Assembly (NCBI GenBank): GCA_039111535.1
Contig: JBCCIM010000027.1
Span: 1 to 43,173 of the forward strand
DNA: 43,173 bases
Source of the DNA: Bacteroidota bacterium
GTDB lineage: Bacteria > Bacteroidota > Rhodothermia > Rhodothermales > JAHQVL01
Direction: 5' to 3'
Numbering within the stretch: the first letter of the stretch is position 1; each line of letters opens with the position of its first letter. A program made the position numbers and the translations under genes. Below, piece after piece: positions 32,463 to 41,636 of the stretch. The notes beneath the pieces were generated by a model, which was not told the DNA's origin, ran no database searches, and saw only the letters and a list, made by a program, of their open reading frames with translations.

Positions 32463-34013
32463 ATGTTCTCCGCTTTGCGAATAACAAAAGGCTTCAGCCA
32501 AATCCTGGGCCTGTGCTTCTTATTAACTGGACTTCAGTGCGCGACGCCTGAAGCTGTGCCAGTACCGGAAGGTCCTTACAACTTCCTGTTTTATATTGCT
32601 GACGACCTGTCTCCTTTTTCCGATACGCAGTATGTGCCGGCTTTCCGACGCATTGGAGATGAAGGTGTTGTGTTTTCCAATGCGTTTACCAATGCCCCAT
32701 CCTGTACGCCGGCACGTAGCATCGTATTGACAGGTCAGCCTTTATGGCATCTCAAAGAAGGCAGCACCCTCTTTGGGGCCTTGCCTGCAACGCTGCCTGT
32801 ATTCCCTCTCCTCCTCCAGGATGCGGGCTATTTTGTAGGACACACGGGCAAAGCATGGGGGCCCGGCAGCCTGGCAGCTGGCGGCTGGCCAGATACTACA
32901 AATCCTGTGGGTACCCCCTACCAAGACCTCAAAGTGGATCCCGCACATGAAGGAATGAGCAACGTCGACTATGCCGCGAACTTTGATGCATTCCTGGCTG
33001 ATCGGCCCGAGGAGACCCCTTTCTTCTTCTGGTACGGCTCATTTGAGCCACACCGCAAGTTTGGTGCTGGGCAAGGCCTGGCATCCGGCAAGCCCCTTAA
33101 TGACGCGCGTGTACCCGCCTCGCTGCCCGACACCGAAGTCATTCGCAACGACATGCTCGATTATGACATTGAGGTAGAGTATGCCGACCACCACTTTGGG
33201 CAGATGCTTACCGCCCTTGAAGCTGCCGGCGAACTCGACAGAACAATAATTATTGTAACATCAGATCATGGCATGGCCTTTCCACGTGCTAAGGCAACCG
33301 GACTGTATGATGACGCCACGCATATTCCATTGATGGTACACGGCCCCGGTATTACAGGAGGTGGTCGTGAGATCACAGATTTTGTAGGCCTGATGGATCT
33401 TGGCCCAACCATCCTGGATCTTGCTGGCATTACGCCCCCCGCAGACATGGTGGGCCAAAGTATTAAGCCACAGCTTACTTCTGCGGCCTCGGGGCGAATT
33501 GATCCTGCGCGCAACCATATTGTACTTGCGCTGGAACGGCACACCATTGCCCGGCCTAATTTTCTCGGTTACCCAATGCGGGCGCTACGCACCGACGACT
33601 TTTTACTGGTTCATAATTTTGAACCCACCCGGTGGCCGGCAGGCGATCCAGATTTCGAATCAATTCACCAGGGTATTTTTGGCGACATAGACGCCGGGCC
33701 TGCAAAAGACTTCGTGCTCTCTCTGGCGGATGATCCGAAGTTATCACGCTTCTTCAAAATGGCAACAGCACGCCGGCCGGCCTTTGAGTTGTTTGACTTA
33801 AAGCTGGATCGCGAGCAAATCCTGAGTGTAGCAGACGACCCGGTATATCTCCTGACGCTCGACAGCCTGAATACACAGCTTGAATCTTATCTGAGAGACG
33901 CAGGTGACCCACGGGTTTTTGGAAAATCACCCTGGGATCAGAATATTTATTATTTCGATGATCTACCTGAAACCATGCCCGCAGGCGACCCTGATCGCTG
34001 GAACCTCGATTAA
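32463..34013 (+). CDS. Sulfatase (formylglycine type)
   Basis: A 516-residue exported sulfatase. The N-terminus has a basic-hydrophobic signal (10-24) ending TGLQC, a non-standard lipobox. The metal-binding IADDLS (45-50) is followed by the formylglycine site SCTPARS with Cys81, then TSDHGMAF carrying late ligands. FFFWYGSFEPHRKFG and HTGKAWGPG are typical of the heparan N-sulfatase-like (SGSH) branch. It should remove sulfate esters or N-sulfate from glycans after maturation of Cys81 by a formylglycine-generating enzyme, which is not in the window. The frame is open to 32373, but the ATG at 32463 starts the signal peptide. With the sulfotransferase at 1571 it gives the window both sulfate-adding and sulfate-removing enzymes. 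Confidence 0.9.
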   Translation: MFSALRITKGFSQILGLCFLLTGLQCATPEAVPVPEGPYNFLFYIADDLSPFSDTQYVPAFRRIGDEGVVFSNAFTNAPSCTPARSIVLTGQPLWHLKEGSTLFGALPATLPVFPLLLQDAGYFVGHTGKAWGPGSLAAGGWPDTTNPVGTPYQDLKVDPAHEGMSNVDYAANFDAFLADRPEETPFFFWYGSFEPHRKFGAGQGLASGKPLNDARVPASLPDTEVIRNDMLDYDIEVEYADHHFGQMLTALEAAGELDRTIIIVTSDHGMAFPRAKATGLYDDATHIPLMVHGPGITGGGREITDFVGLMDLGPTILDLAGITPPADMVGQSIKPQLTSAASGRIDPARNHIVLALERHTIARPNFLGYPMRALRTDDFLLVHNFEPTRWPAGDPDFESIHQGIFGDIDAGPAKDFVLSLADDPKLSRFFKMATARRPAFELFDLKLDREQILSVADDPVYLLTLDSLNTQLESYLRDAGDPRVFGKSPWDQNIYYFDDLPETMPAGDPDRWNLD

Positions 34014-34190
34014 CCAGTCCGGCATGCATCAAAGCCATGCGTTCAGATTGTAAAACAACGCAGCACAGCGCGACTTTGAAATCGTTTGTTTGATGTGGAT
34101 ACGCTGCTATCGCATTTCCCAATATTACGTATACACACGCTCGAGCTTGTCCTACTATTAAAGCACCTGTCACACCCGATTGGCTACAAC

Positions 34191-34988
34191 ATGAATTGTG
34201 CTTTATTCAAATTTCGAATGATAGGTTTGCTGGTGCTGGTTTTGCTCGTGCCTGAAGCCCATGCACAACAATCAAACAGATTTCTGCATTGGAGTTACCG
34301 AGATGTTGGTCGGGTTGCCCGGCAGGTCCTCCCTCAGGCGCCTGTTTATGCCATTCTAGGGACGGCTGCGCTTGTGACTACCATGAACCTGGATGAACCC
34401 TTCCAAGATGAAGTGCGGGAAACGTATACCAACACGCCCTTCCTGCAATCCTATTTTAATGTAACCAATGAGTTGGGTGGGCCGCTTATGCTCTTCCCGG
34501 CAACGGGGCTGTTTACTGTTTCATTACTCACAGAAAACACCCGTTTTCAGGATGCTGCTTTTACCTCGCTTCAAAGCTGGGTGTACGCCGGCAGCATGAC
34601 GTTCGGGCTTAAACGAGCATTCGGACGCATGCGCCCCGAGGAAGGCATGGGTGCTTCAATTTTCCGCCCCCTCTCCAGGCATACCTCCTTCCCATCTGGG
34701 CACACAACTGCTGTCTTTGCGCTTATCACACCCTGGGTACTTTATTACCCAAACCCTGTCACGTACGGCCTCTTTGCCCTCGGCACCAGCACAGCTATTG
34801 CCCGCATGGCGCTCAACAAACACTGGCCTACCGATGTATTGGCCGGTGCGGCCATAGGTTTCTTCACAGGGAGATTTCTTGCCAGAATGCATCTGCGGGA
34901 ATCAGTCGGCAGCGCCATCAACCTAACCCGCCTTCGTATGCAAACCCACATTGCACCAAACGGCTTTGTACTGGCTTTGAACTGGTAG
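34191..34988 (+). CDS. PAP2-family membrane phosphatase
   Basis: A 265-residue protein with a signal-like segment (about 11-25, ending AHA) and the three-part phosphatidic acid phosphatase signature: KRAFGRMRP (141-149), PSGH (168-171) and R205-x5-H211-x3-D215 in ARMALNKHWPTD. Membrane segments flank these motifs. Members dephosphorylate lipid phosphates such as undecaprenyl diphosphate or phosphatidylglycerol phosphate at the outer face of the inner membrane; some Bacteroidota members sit in the outer membrane. A role in recycling undecaprenyl carrier for the polysaccharide pathway is possible but not shown by position. A TTG at 34086 opens the frame earlier; the ATG at 34191 was preferred for the signal peptide. 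Confidence 0.88.
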   Translation: MNCALFKFRMIGLLVLVLLVPEAHAQQSNRFLHWSYRDVGRVARQVLPQAPVYAILGTAALVTTMNLDEPFQDEVRETYTNTPFLQSYFNVTNELGGPLMLFPATGLFTVSLLTENTRFQDAAFTSLQSWVYAGSMTFGLKRAFGRMRPEEGMGASIFRPLSRHTSFPSGHTTAVFALITPWVLYYPNPVTYGLFALGTSTAIARMALNKHWPTDVLAGAAIGFFTGRFLARMHLRESVGSAINLTRLRMQTHIAPNGFVLALNW

Positions 34989-34990
34989 CG

Positions 34991-37354
34991 CTAAAATTTC
35001 TTGACGATACCCAGGCCGATTGATAAGGAGCTGTGGTCCAAATTTCTGGTGACATCAAGCCGGATTGGCATGTTGAAGAAGTTGGTCAATGAGATGCCGA
35101 TTTCGTGCTGCACAGATGTATCGTAACGCGAAAACACGTCTGCCACCCGACGCCCCCCTTTTGCCTGTCCGTGCGCACCGTGGAGTGTGAATCCAATGCC
35201 GTTCTGTGCTACACCCCACAGCCCCAACCATTCAAAAAAGCTTGTAGAAAAGTCGTGCTCCCAGGCTACAGACCAAACGTTGGCGCCTTTTATAGGCAAG
35301 CCATGTAATGATTTAAACGCGCCAAACGCAGTTATTGGCCGGCGGCTCGTTTCCAGAATACCCATAAACTGTGGCGGCAAGCTCCCGGTGTATGTTGCTC
35401 CGTATAAACGCAAGCGCAGTTCGTTGGGCCATTTCCTGCGTTGATACAGGGTTGGTATAGTCAACGCTGCATAGCCTTCATACCGGGTGAAAGGGGCAAA
35501 ATCAGTTTTGAGGACCGGATTATGGGTCACGGTAAACTTTACGCCATGTCCCTCCGGCTTTAGGTTTGCATTGGGGACATCGCCAATTTGTACTTCCCCA
35601 GTGAGTAGCGAAATGTCACCTGTATCAATAACAGGATTGTTACGACGCGTACTGCCAAAAAACCAGCCTTTTCGATCTCGAAAAACTTCAACGTCCTTAT
35701 GTGACTCCCGGGAGAACCTGAGTGAAGCTACTGTTTTAATTTTATCCAGTCCCAGGCCCAGCTCCAAGAAGCGAGACTGCCTTTTGTAATAGTCGAAGTA
35801 GTCTTCCCAGCCAACATAAGTTGTCGCCCCGGCAACGAAGCGGCTGTACCCGCGGGAAGCATACTGGGTGTCGCGCTGTTGCGCAATGCCACCCCTTAAA
35901 AAAGCCGGCCCTGTCTTTAGCCGAAGCCCCAAGGTATAAGCTGGCAACTTGCTCGATACGCCATAGCCGAGCCCAACTTCTGCAGCAAGCATCGAGGACA
36001 AACTGAGGTCTTGCCTGGCCCCAAGGTAAAAACCATCCACCCTGCTGTACCCGAGTTGCAGATTTGAAATCACCCGTTCTACAGGCCTCTTCGTTGCGGG
36101 CACATCTGCAGCTTCAGCTGCTTCACTCAAATCAATTGCGGTGTAGTTTGCCAGCAATCCGATGGGGCGAAACGATCGCCCGAGCCCCTTGCGCGGGTCC
36201 ATTGCCACAACCTCCTCTAACTCCTCTGGGGTCATGGGGATGAGCCCCGGATTCCATCTAAACAGATGATCCTGACGATCCACGTTCGGCGCTGCAACGA
36301 TGGATTGGTCAGACAAAAAGAGCGTATCTGGTACGGGAAGGTTAAACACATACTTCGTGATGCGCGAGACCTGCCGATACCGCGCGGTCGGATAGGCAAC
36401 ACCCAGCCGGCCAAAAGAGACATTGCCCTCTATCTGCAAATCAACAGGCAACCACAGCGAGTCCCCGTATGGCGCAAATTGCTGCTCATAGAACGCATCC
36501 CAATCTTTGATGGGCGCCGGCAACACGTTGTTCGGGCTGGGCCGCATTTGTGCCTTGAGGAGCACGTAGGCTGAATCGAGTACTGATACGTGCCCCATGA
36601 ACGCCGTACTCAGTGCCGACTTAGGACTAAAATAAATATCGTAGACCCGTTGCCCATCTTGCTCATGGTAGCCGGCCAGCGTGAACGTATACAGTTCTGG
36701 CGCCCGGGGATGTGTGGGGCCAATCAGCTTGAAGCCAAGGACTTCTATCGTATCATCGTAAAAGTTTGGGATGTTTTGGGTGGATGCAAAACGCATCGGA
36801 TCAGTGAAGACAGGCCGCATCCGCCGGGCACGCACATAACTGCGGGTGCCTTCACCGCGCTTCCAGTGCCACTGCGCAATCGACTCTTGTACTTGCGCAA
36901 GGTCAAACTCACTGTACAGCATATACCTAGAATAGCTTTCTGCTGTATACGTGGCCAGATTGGTCTGCCACGCCTGCTTGTTTTCGATCACTTTGCGCAT
37001 AATGTTATACGCAGGATCTTCGCCACTTACAACAACTTCTTCCAGCGTATAACGGACGGGTGTCAAGAGCACTTCCAATGTCGCCGGGGTGTCGTTGGTA
37101 ATTTCCAGCGTACGGGATTCATACCCGATGTGACGGATATCAAGCGTTGCAGGAAGGGCGGCAAGCCTCAACTCAAAACGTCCAACTGCGTTTGTGATGG
37201 TGCCTTCAGCCCGTGCAAAATCAAAGAGCGTAACGGCTGGCAGTGTCTCGCCAGTCTGGGCATCGATCACAACTCCAGTGATCACTTTCTGCCCAAGCGC
37301 CGGCCTTGCTGCCCACAGCAAGACGAAAGCTCCGATATACAATACCTTCTTCAC
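34991..37354 (-). CDS. DUF5686 outer-membrane protein with carboxypeptidase-like domain (copy 2)
   Basis: A 787-residue protein: signal peptide (to about residue 21, ALG), carboxypeptidase-regulatory-like domain (about 24-105, VITGVVIDAQTGETLPAV), then the DUF5686 region starting EEVVVSGEDPAYNIMRKVIE. The C-terminal half is a predicted beta-barrel of the Omp85-like kind, rich in alternating aromatic strands and ending SIGLGIVKKF with the terminal aromatic residue. It is a paralogue of the gene just upstream; IMRKVIENKQAW here corresponds to IMREVIEQKKVW there. The start is a GTG at 37354, supported by GGAGAGG on the minus strand (37358-37364). That site overlaps the stop codon of the upstream gene, so translation of the two is probably coupled. 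Function is unknown; surface assembly or glycan-related export is possible. Confidence 0.85.
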   Translation of the reverse strand: MKKVLYIGAFVLLWAARPALGQKVITGVVIDAQTGETLPAVTLFDFARAEGTITNAVGRFELRLAALPATLDIRHIGYESRTLEITNDTPATLEVLLTPVRYTLEEVVVSGEDPAYNIMRKVIENKQAWQTNLATYTAESYSRYMLYSEFDLAQVQESIAQWHWKRGEGTRSYVRARRMRPVFTDPMRFASTQNIPNFYDDTIEVLGFKLIGPTHPRAPELYTFTLAGYHEQDGQRVYDIYFSPKSALSTAFMGHVSVLDSAYVLLKAQMRPSPNNVLPAPIKDWDAFYEQQFAPYGDSLWLPVDLQIEGNVSFGRLGVAYPTARYRQVSRITKYVFNLPVPDTLFLSDQSIVAAPNVDRQDHLFRWNPGLIPMTPEELEEVVAMDPRKGLGRSFRPIGLLANYTAIDLSEAAEAADVPATKRPVERVISNLQLGYSRVDGFYLGARQDLSLSSMLAAEVGLGYGVSSKLPAYTLGLRLKTGPAFLRGGIAQQRDTQYASRGYSRFVAGATTYVGWEDYFDYYKRQSRFLELGLGLDKIKTVASLRFSRESHKDVEVFRDRKGWFFGSTRRNNPVIDTGDISLLTGEVQIGDVPNANLKPEGHGVKFTVTHNPVLKTDFAPFTRYEGYAALTIPTLYQRRKWPNELRLRLYGATYTGSLPPQFMGILETSRRPITAFGAFKSLHGLPIKGANVWSVAWEHDFSTSFFEWLGLWGVAQNGIGFTLHGAHGQAKGGRRVADVFSRYDTSVQHEIGISLTNFFNMPIRLDVTRNLDHSSLSIGLGIVKKF

Positions 37355-37357
37355 GCG

Positions 37358-37364
37358 CCTCTCC
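37358..37364 (-). promoter_or_regulatory. Ribosome binding site overlapping the upstream stop codon
   Basis: The minus strand reads GGAGAGG; its first G is the last base of the TAG at 37364-37366. The GGAG core lies 6 bases from the GTG at 37354, so the second DUF5686 gene is probably translated by ribosomes that have just finished the first. Confidence 0.65.
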
Positions 37365-39838
37365 TAAAATATTCTTGCAGAGCCAAGTCCAACCGTAAAG
37401 CCGGGCGCGTCCAGGCGGGTAGCAAAATCAACCCTGAACAGGGAAAACAAGCCACTAATAGACACACCAACTTCCTGGTGCCAGTTTGCTGTGGTCCTTA
37501 CCAAATCAGGTTCGAGTACCGAATACGATTGCCAGGTACGCGCATGGCCCCCAAATACAATCAGGTTAATTGCATTCTCAGCCGCCTTTCGCATGCCAAG
37601 TAGTTCAAAAGGTACTGTTTTGAAGTTATGCTCCCAGAATACCCCAAGCACGTCATCGCCCCGGTAGGGTTTGCTCTGTAGTGTTTTCAGGCTGCCAAAC
37701 TGGTTGTAGAATGTCATCCGGCCATCAATCGCTCCAAAACGGGTAATGGGCAATTCGCCAAATCCGCGCTGTCCTATCAGCTTAAGATCCAGTGTATTTG
37801 GCAATAACCGGCGTGTAAAGAAGGTATTGAAACGCCACTCTACAGAAAGATTGTACCGGGTGAACGTATGGTCGCTATCGAGGCCAGGCAGGGCATGCTC
37901 AACTTGAAACGCCAAAAACTTGCGCCCCGTCACGCCGAGTGTTTCCTCGTCATCGCCAAACGAAAAACCGGCTACAAGTGAATGGACGCCAAGCGAATTT
38001 ACAGCCGGGTTTTCGCGCTGTTCAAAGCTTCCATCAAAGAAGTCGTAATCGGTGAGTTTCGCCAACTCGCCATGAGACTCGATATGCAGCCCGGTTTGGA
38101 GGGTCAACTGCGTTTCAGGTACAGCAAAAGACAGGGTTGCGCGAAACCGTTCATTTCTGAAATAATCGTAATAATCTACGCCATCAAAGAGCACGACCAG
38201 GCCATTGAAGGTCCGCAGAAATGGTGTACTGCCCGTTTGCGTGTCTGTGTATTCAGCATAAGATAAATCAAGCAACAAACGCCTCGCCGTATCGATCCCG
38301 ATTTGAGCACCAAGTGAGAAGGCGACTGCTTGATCACTTTTCAGGGTTGAGCTGAGCCCGATCGCGCCATTGAGGTTGAAACGATTGCTAATGCGTTTGC
38401 CAATTCCAAGCTCGCCATACACACCCTCTACCCTGTTAAAGCGAATGTGCGGACTGAAATCCAAGTTGAGCCGGCGGCGCTTTGGTGAACCTTCTTCGCC
38501 GGCCAATACCACTTCATCATCCGAATCATCATTGCGCGCTGACACTTTCACAACACGCGCCAGCGGCCCGGTAGGCTCATATGCTTTGGCGAGGGTCATT
38601 GTACTGTCAATTGAAACGTATGCAGCAGACTCTGCCTTATCCAAGGGTACAGCGATCCCCTCTTCGTCGAGCAGCGTATCTTCAGCAATGGAAACAGAAT
38701 CCACAACAACCGAAGCGCCAGGCTCAAAAAGCGTATCCGGCACAATTGCATTTACATCATAGTTGGAGATACGCGAGACCTGCTCAATGTAAAAAGTGGG
38801 AAACGAGAGCAGTCGATTGAGTCCGATTTCCGCAGCCATTTCACTCCTAAAGTCAACCGGAAGCCAGGCTGAACCACCAAAGCTAGAAAACTGCTGGCTA
38901 TAGGTTACATCAAAGTCTTGAATGGGCGGCGGAAACAGAAATGCGTCCCCCGGTTCAAGCTCCACTTCGAGCAAGGCATACACTCCATCCAGCACAGCCA
39001 ACTTCCCTACAAAACCCGTCTTCAATCTATTGCGCGGCGATACGCCTATATCATAAACAACTTCGTCGTCGATGCGTCGGTATCCTAGAAGTTCGAACGT
39101 ATAATGGTCGAGGGCATCCGGATGTGTGACACCCATGAAGTTGTAGCCGGCAATATCGATATTGTCGTCGTACAGGTTGGCGACAAACTGGGCTGCCGGC
39201 AGGACGTCCCCGATATCCAGGTTTGAGGTCTGCCGGCGGGCTTTAACAACCTCCCGCGTTCCTTCCTGGGGATTCCAGTAGGTGTCCGTGAACGACTCGA
39301 TGATGGACACAATGCCGGTGTCATTTTTCAGCGTAAATCTGTTGTAAGCCTCTGCCGAATAAGATGCCAGTTCGGCCCGCCATACTTTCTTTTGCTCAAT
39401 CACCTCCCGCATAATTTCAACAGCAGGGTCTTTTTCGCTTACGACCACTTCCTCAAGTGCGTACACGATCGGAGGCATCTGAACACGTAGGGCAATTTCT
39501 GGTGCAGCAGTAACATCTACATACTGGCTTTCGTATCCAATGTAACGAACCACAAGTACGGCTGGCAGCGTCGGAAGCTGCAGGCTAAACTGACCATCGA
39601 CGTTCGTAATGGTGCCCTGATAGGTGCCATCGATTTGCACATTAGCCGCCGGCAGTGGCTCACCCGTTTCAGCATCCAGCACAATACCTTCGACGAGGTG
39701 CTGCGCGTGTGAAATTACCGGGACAAAAAAGGCACAAACAAAAATGCAAAAAGCAAGAAACAATACACGTACAATAGGGCTAAACAATAGAGTAGGTTTA
39801 CAAAAAGACGACTGGAGAAGGGGAATTTTTTTCTGCAC
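37364..39838 (-). CDS. DUF5686 outer-membrane protein with carboxypeptidase-like domain (copy 1)
   Basis: An 824-residue protein with a long N-terminal region before its signal core (hydrophobic 24-42, SHA cleavage at about 45). A carboxypeptidase-regulatory-like domain follows (about 48-125, VEGIVLDAETGEPLPAANVQ) and then DUF5686 beginning EEVVVSEKDPAVEIMREVIE. The C-terminal barrel ends VGLGSARIF with a terminal phenylalanine, the usual outer-membrane targeting signal. An acidic insertion (about 390-460) not present in the second copy lies before the barrel. The start is a GTG at 39838 without a clear Shine-Dalgarno; no ATG lies between it and the signal core. It is first in a two-gene operon with its paralogue. 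Confidence 0.85.
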   Translation of the reverse strand: MQKKIPLLQSSFCKPTLLFSPIVRVLFLAFCIFVCAFFVPVISHAQHLVEGIVLDAETGEPLPAANVQIDGTYQGTITNVDGQFSLQLPTLPAVLVVRYIGYESQYVDVTAAPEIALRVQMPPIVYALEEVVVSEKDPAVEIMREVIEQKKVWRAELASYSAEAYNRFTLKNDTGIVSIIESFTDTYWNPQEGTREVVKARRQTSNLDIGDVLPAAQFVANLYDDNIDIAGYNFMGVTHPDALDHYTFELLGYRRIDDEVVYDIGVSPRNRLKTGFVGKLAVLDGVYALLEVELEPGDAFLFPPPIQDFDVTYSQQFSSFGGSAWLPVDFRSEMAAEIGLNRLLSFPTFYIEQVSRISNYDVNAIVPDTLFEPGASVVVDSVSIAEDTLLDEEGIAVPLDKAESAAYVSIDSTMTLAKAYEPTGPLARVVKVSARNDDSDDEVVLAGEEGSPKRRRLNLDFSPHIRFNRVEGVYGELGIGKRISNRFNLNGAIGLSSTLKSDQAVAFSLGAQIGIDTARRLLLDLSYAEYTDTQTGSTPFLRTFNGLVVLFDGVDYYDYFRNERFRATLSFAVPETQLTLQTGLHIESHGELAKLTDYDFFDGSFEQRENPAVNSLGVHSLVAGFSFGDDEETLGVTGRKFLAFQVEHALPGLDSDHTFTRYNLSVEWRFNTFFTRRLLPNTLDLKLIGQRGFGELPITRFGAIDGRMTFYNQFGSLKTLQSKPYRGDDVLGVFWEHNFKTVPFELLGMRKAAENAINLIVFGGHARTWQSYSVLEPDLVRTTANWHQEVGVSISGLFSLFRVDFATRLDAPGFTVGLGSARIF

Positions 39839-39852
39839 TGTTGTTTGATTTT

Positions 39853-39881
39853 TTGTTGGGGGTAACCTGGCAAACTATAAT
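39853..39881 (+). promoter_or_regulatory. Sigma-70-like promoter candidate
   Basis: TTGTTG (39853-39858) is followed after 17 bases by a perfect TATAAT (39876-39881) on the + strand. It lies in the divergent region between the DUF5686 operon and the small membrane protein gene at 40052, 170 bases upstream of the latter. Bacteroidota proper use a different -7 box, so its use is uncertain. Confidence 0.3.
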
Positions 39882-40051
39882 TCGGCATTGCGGAATGTGG
39901 CCCGCCCGAATGGTATGGGTTTTGAGATGTAGGCGCTCTTCAGATGGAGGATAAACCCCGGCACTTCGGCTTGCCCCTATCCCTTGCTGTTCCCCCTGTT
40001 AAATTTATCCTGCAGATTACTATTCGAGAAAACTTTCATATCCTGATTTAG

Positions 40052-40585
40052 ATGTCTCACTGGTACGAAGTATTTGATAATGATCGCGTACAACTCCTCA
40101 CGCGAAAGCAGGCAACGAGACTCATTCGTATGCTGGTAGCTGCTTTTGCAGTGACTACGGCTGGCATCATCATAGGTTTTAATTATAAACCTTATTTCTT
40201 CCTGATTATTGTGTGCGTCCTCCTAACGTGGTTTGGCGCCTTCTGGTGGATCACCTGGCGACTCCGCATGCTGCGGCGCGTTGTTTGGTGCGTAAAAATT
40301 TCTGATCGCCGTGTTGAGGCGTATGATTATACCCGCAAGAAAATCACATTGGACTGGACGAAGGTACAGCGCGTGGAGATCACAAAAGACAGCCTGATTC
40401 TATTAGGCCCCAGTTTTTGCTCCTTCCAGATACCACACCTGTTTACCGACTTCCCAAAACTGAGCCACCGCATTATTTACTGCGCAGAATTGTATGAGGT
40501 GCCCATTTTCATCGATGGATTGCCCTGGCAAAGCCTCGATGTGTATGAGCTCTATCCCTTCCTTGAAGAAGGCGCAGCCGGCTAA
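40052..40585 (+). CDS. Small two-pass membrane protein, PH-like cytoplasmic domain
   Basis: A 177-residue protein not assigned to a named family. Residues 1-25 are polar, two membrane segments lie at about 26-43 and 48-67, and a soluble domain of about 100 residues follows. This domain has the alternating strand pattern CVKISDRRVEAYDY, KITLDWTKVQRVEI, DSLILLGPSFCSFQIP and a final helix. The layout (two membrane helices then a small beta domain with a W-x-K-V-x-x-V turn) recalls bacterial PH-like (bPH/YcxB-type) membrane proteins. Its stop is 2 bases from the stop of the opposing acetyltransferase gene. Function unknown. Confidence 0.7.
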   Translation: MSHWYEVFDNDRVQLLTRKQATRLIRMLVAAFAVTTAGIIIGFNYKPYFFLIIVCVLLTWFGAFWWITWRLRMLRRVVWCVKISDRRVEAYDYTRKKITLDWTKVQRVEITKDSLILLGPSFCSFQIPHLFTDFPKLSHRIIYCAELYEVPIFIDGLPWQSLDVYELYPFLEEGAAG

Positions 40586-40587
40586 CT

Positions 40588-41061
40588 TCACTCCGCTACC
40601 TGTGGTTCATTGATGCGCCAGACATAGCGTAGCTTGATCCGATCACCCCGTTTGTACATCTCCGTATCGCGGGGCACATTTTCTACGCCCAATAATTCGG
40701 CCCCCAATTTCTCTATCGTCCGCCGTGAAGCCTGATTATCTGGATTGCAGGTGATATACAGGAGGGCAAAATCGTGTGCCTTTGCGAGGGGTACAAGGAG
40801 TTTACAGGCTTTGCCGGCATATCCATGACCCCGATGAGCACGGTCAATTGTATAGCCAATATTCCCGGCATACCTATCAATCAGCATGTTGCTCCCGATC
40901 CGTAGGGAGATGCGCCCTACCCGCTCGCATGATACATTCTTCCGAATACCAAAAATGTAAGCCGGCACATAGTTCTTGTGCTTTGCCGCCGGGGCCAATG
41001 CTTCAACGAACAAATGGACCTCCGGACCTTCAATGATATCGCCGGTTTTCTTTATAAACAT
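40588..41061 (-). CDS. GNAT family N-acetyltransferase
   Basis: A 157-residue single-domain acetyltransferase. The acetyl-CoA-binding motif A is RAHRGHGYAGKACKLLVPLA (about 94-113, R/Q-x-x-G-x-G/A type), followed by YITCNPDNQASRRTIEKLGAELLG, the RimJ/RimL-type ending. IGYTID provides the beta-4 strand before the motif. It should acetylate an amine on a small molecule or protein N-terminus. The ATG at 41061 gives a complete fold. The SLOG-like gene lies 23 bases upstream on the same strand, so the two may be cotranscribed. The substrate cannot be predicted. Confidence 0.88.
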   Translation of the reverse strand: MFIKKTGDIIEGPEVHLFVEALAPAAKHKNYVPAYIFGIRKNVSCERVGRISLRIGSNMLIDRYAGNIGYTIDRAHRGHGYAGKACKLLVPLAKAHDFALLYITCNPDNQASRRTIEKLGAELLGVENVPRDTEMYKRGDRIKLRYVWRINEPQVAE

Positions 41062-41084
41062 GATTGCAACAGATGGCGCACTTA

Positions 41085-41606
41085 TCAGCTTGCGCGTCCC
41101 AGGGGCGTGGACATGAGTAAATCTACGGTTTTTTGATATATTTCTCCGTTTTCACTGGCACGCGGCCCAGCAACGTTGAGTTTTGCCGGCCTGACACGCC
41201 GCAACCAGGCATCGAGTGCCTGGCGAGCGGCCAACGTAGACAGGTCCAAAAGATCAAGACGCAACCGAGGCCTTTTCAGCGCTTCAGCCATATTGAAGGT
41301 AAAAGTAGTACCGCCACTTGCAATACCCACAGGGTGTACAACAAGCGTCGCATCTGCCAACTTCACGTTTAGAAAGGTTCGCTCCGCAGGAAGACAACTT
41401 GGCGCTTCAAGAATCCCTGTGTACCTGGCAGGTATGCGGCCGGCTTCATTTGTCCTGCCTGCCGGCACCCAGCCACCGATGGATATGCCTTGCGCCATCG
41501 CAACATCCCATGCAGCAAGATCGACCCCGGTTTGCCCACCAGACACAACCATCTGCACACCGTATCCATTATCAGCAGTATGTACCTTATCTTCAAACAC
41601 CTTCAC
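41085..41606 (-). CDS. SLOG / putative molybdenum carrier-like protein
   Basis: A 173-residue protein with the nucleotide-binding Rossmann-like opening VVSGGQTGVDLAAWDVA (20-36), then GGWVPAGRTNEAGRIPARY (44-62) and NVKLADATLVVHP (78-90), the pattern of the putative molybdenum carrier family (related to the YpsA/LOG superfamily). Members bind nucleotides or their derivatives, and the molybdenum link rests on structural homology only. The start could be the GTG at 41606 or the ATG at 41552 (MVVSGGQTG); the latter would leave more room for a promoter, since the divergent serine hydrolase gene starts only 30 bases from 41606. No molybdenum cofactor gene is nearby. Confidence 0.82.
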   Translation of the reverse strand: MKVFEDKVHTADNGYGVQMVVSGGQTGVDLAAWDVAMAQGISIGGWVPAGRTNEAGRIPARYTGILEAPSCLPAERTFLNVKLADATLVVHPVGIASGGTTFTFNMAEALKRPRLRLDLLDLSTLAARQALDAWLRRVRPAKLNVAGPRASENGEIYQKTVDLLMSTPLGRAS

Positions 41607-41636
41607 AGCCTCTTACAAGTAACCCATTTTTAACGC

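Noticed and set aside
36590-37603. 337-codon open frame on the + strand
   Set aside because: It is fully antisense to the two DUF5686 genes, is rich in Cys, Arg and His as expected of a reverse-frame shadow, and shows no domain.
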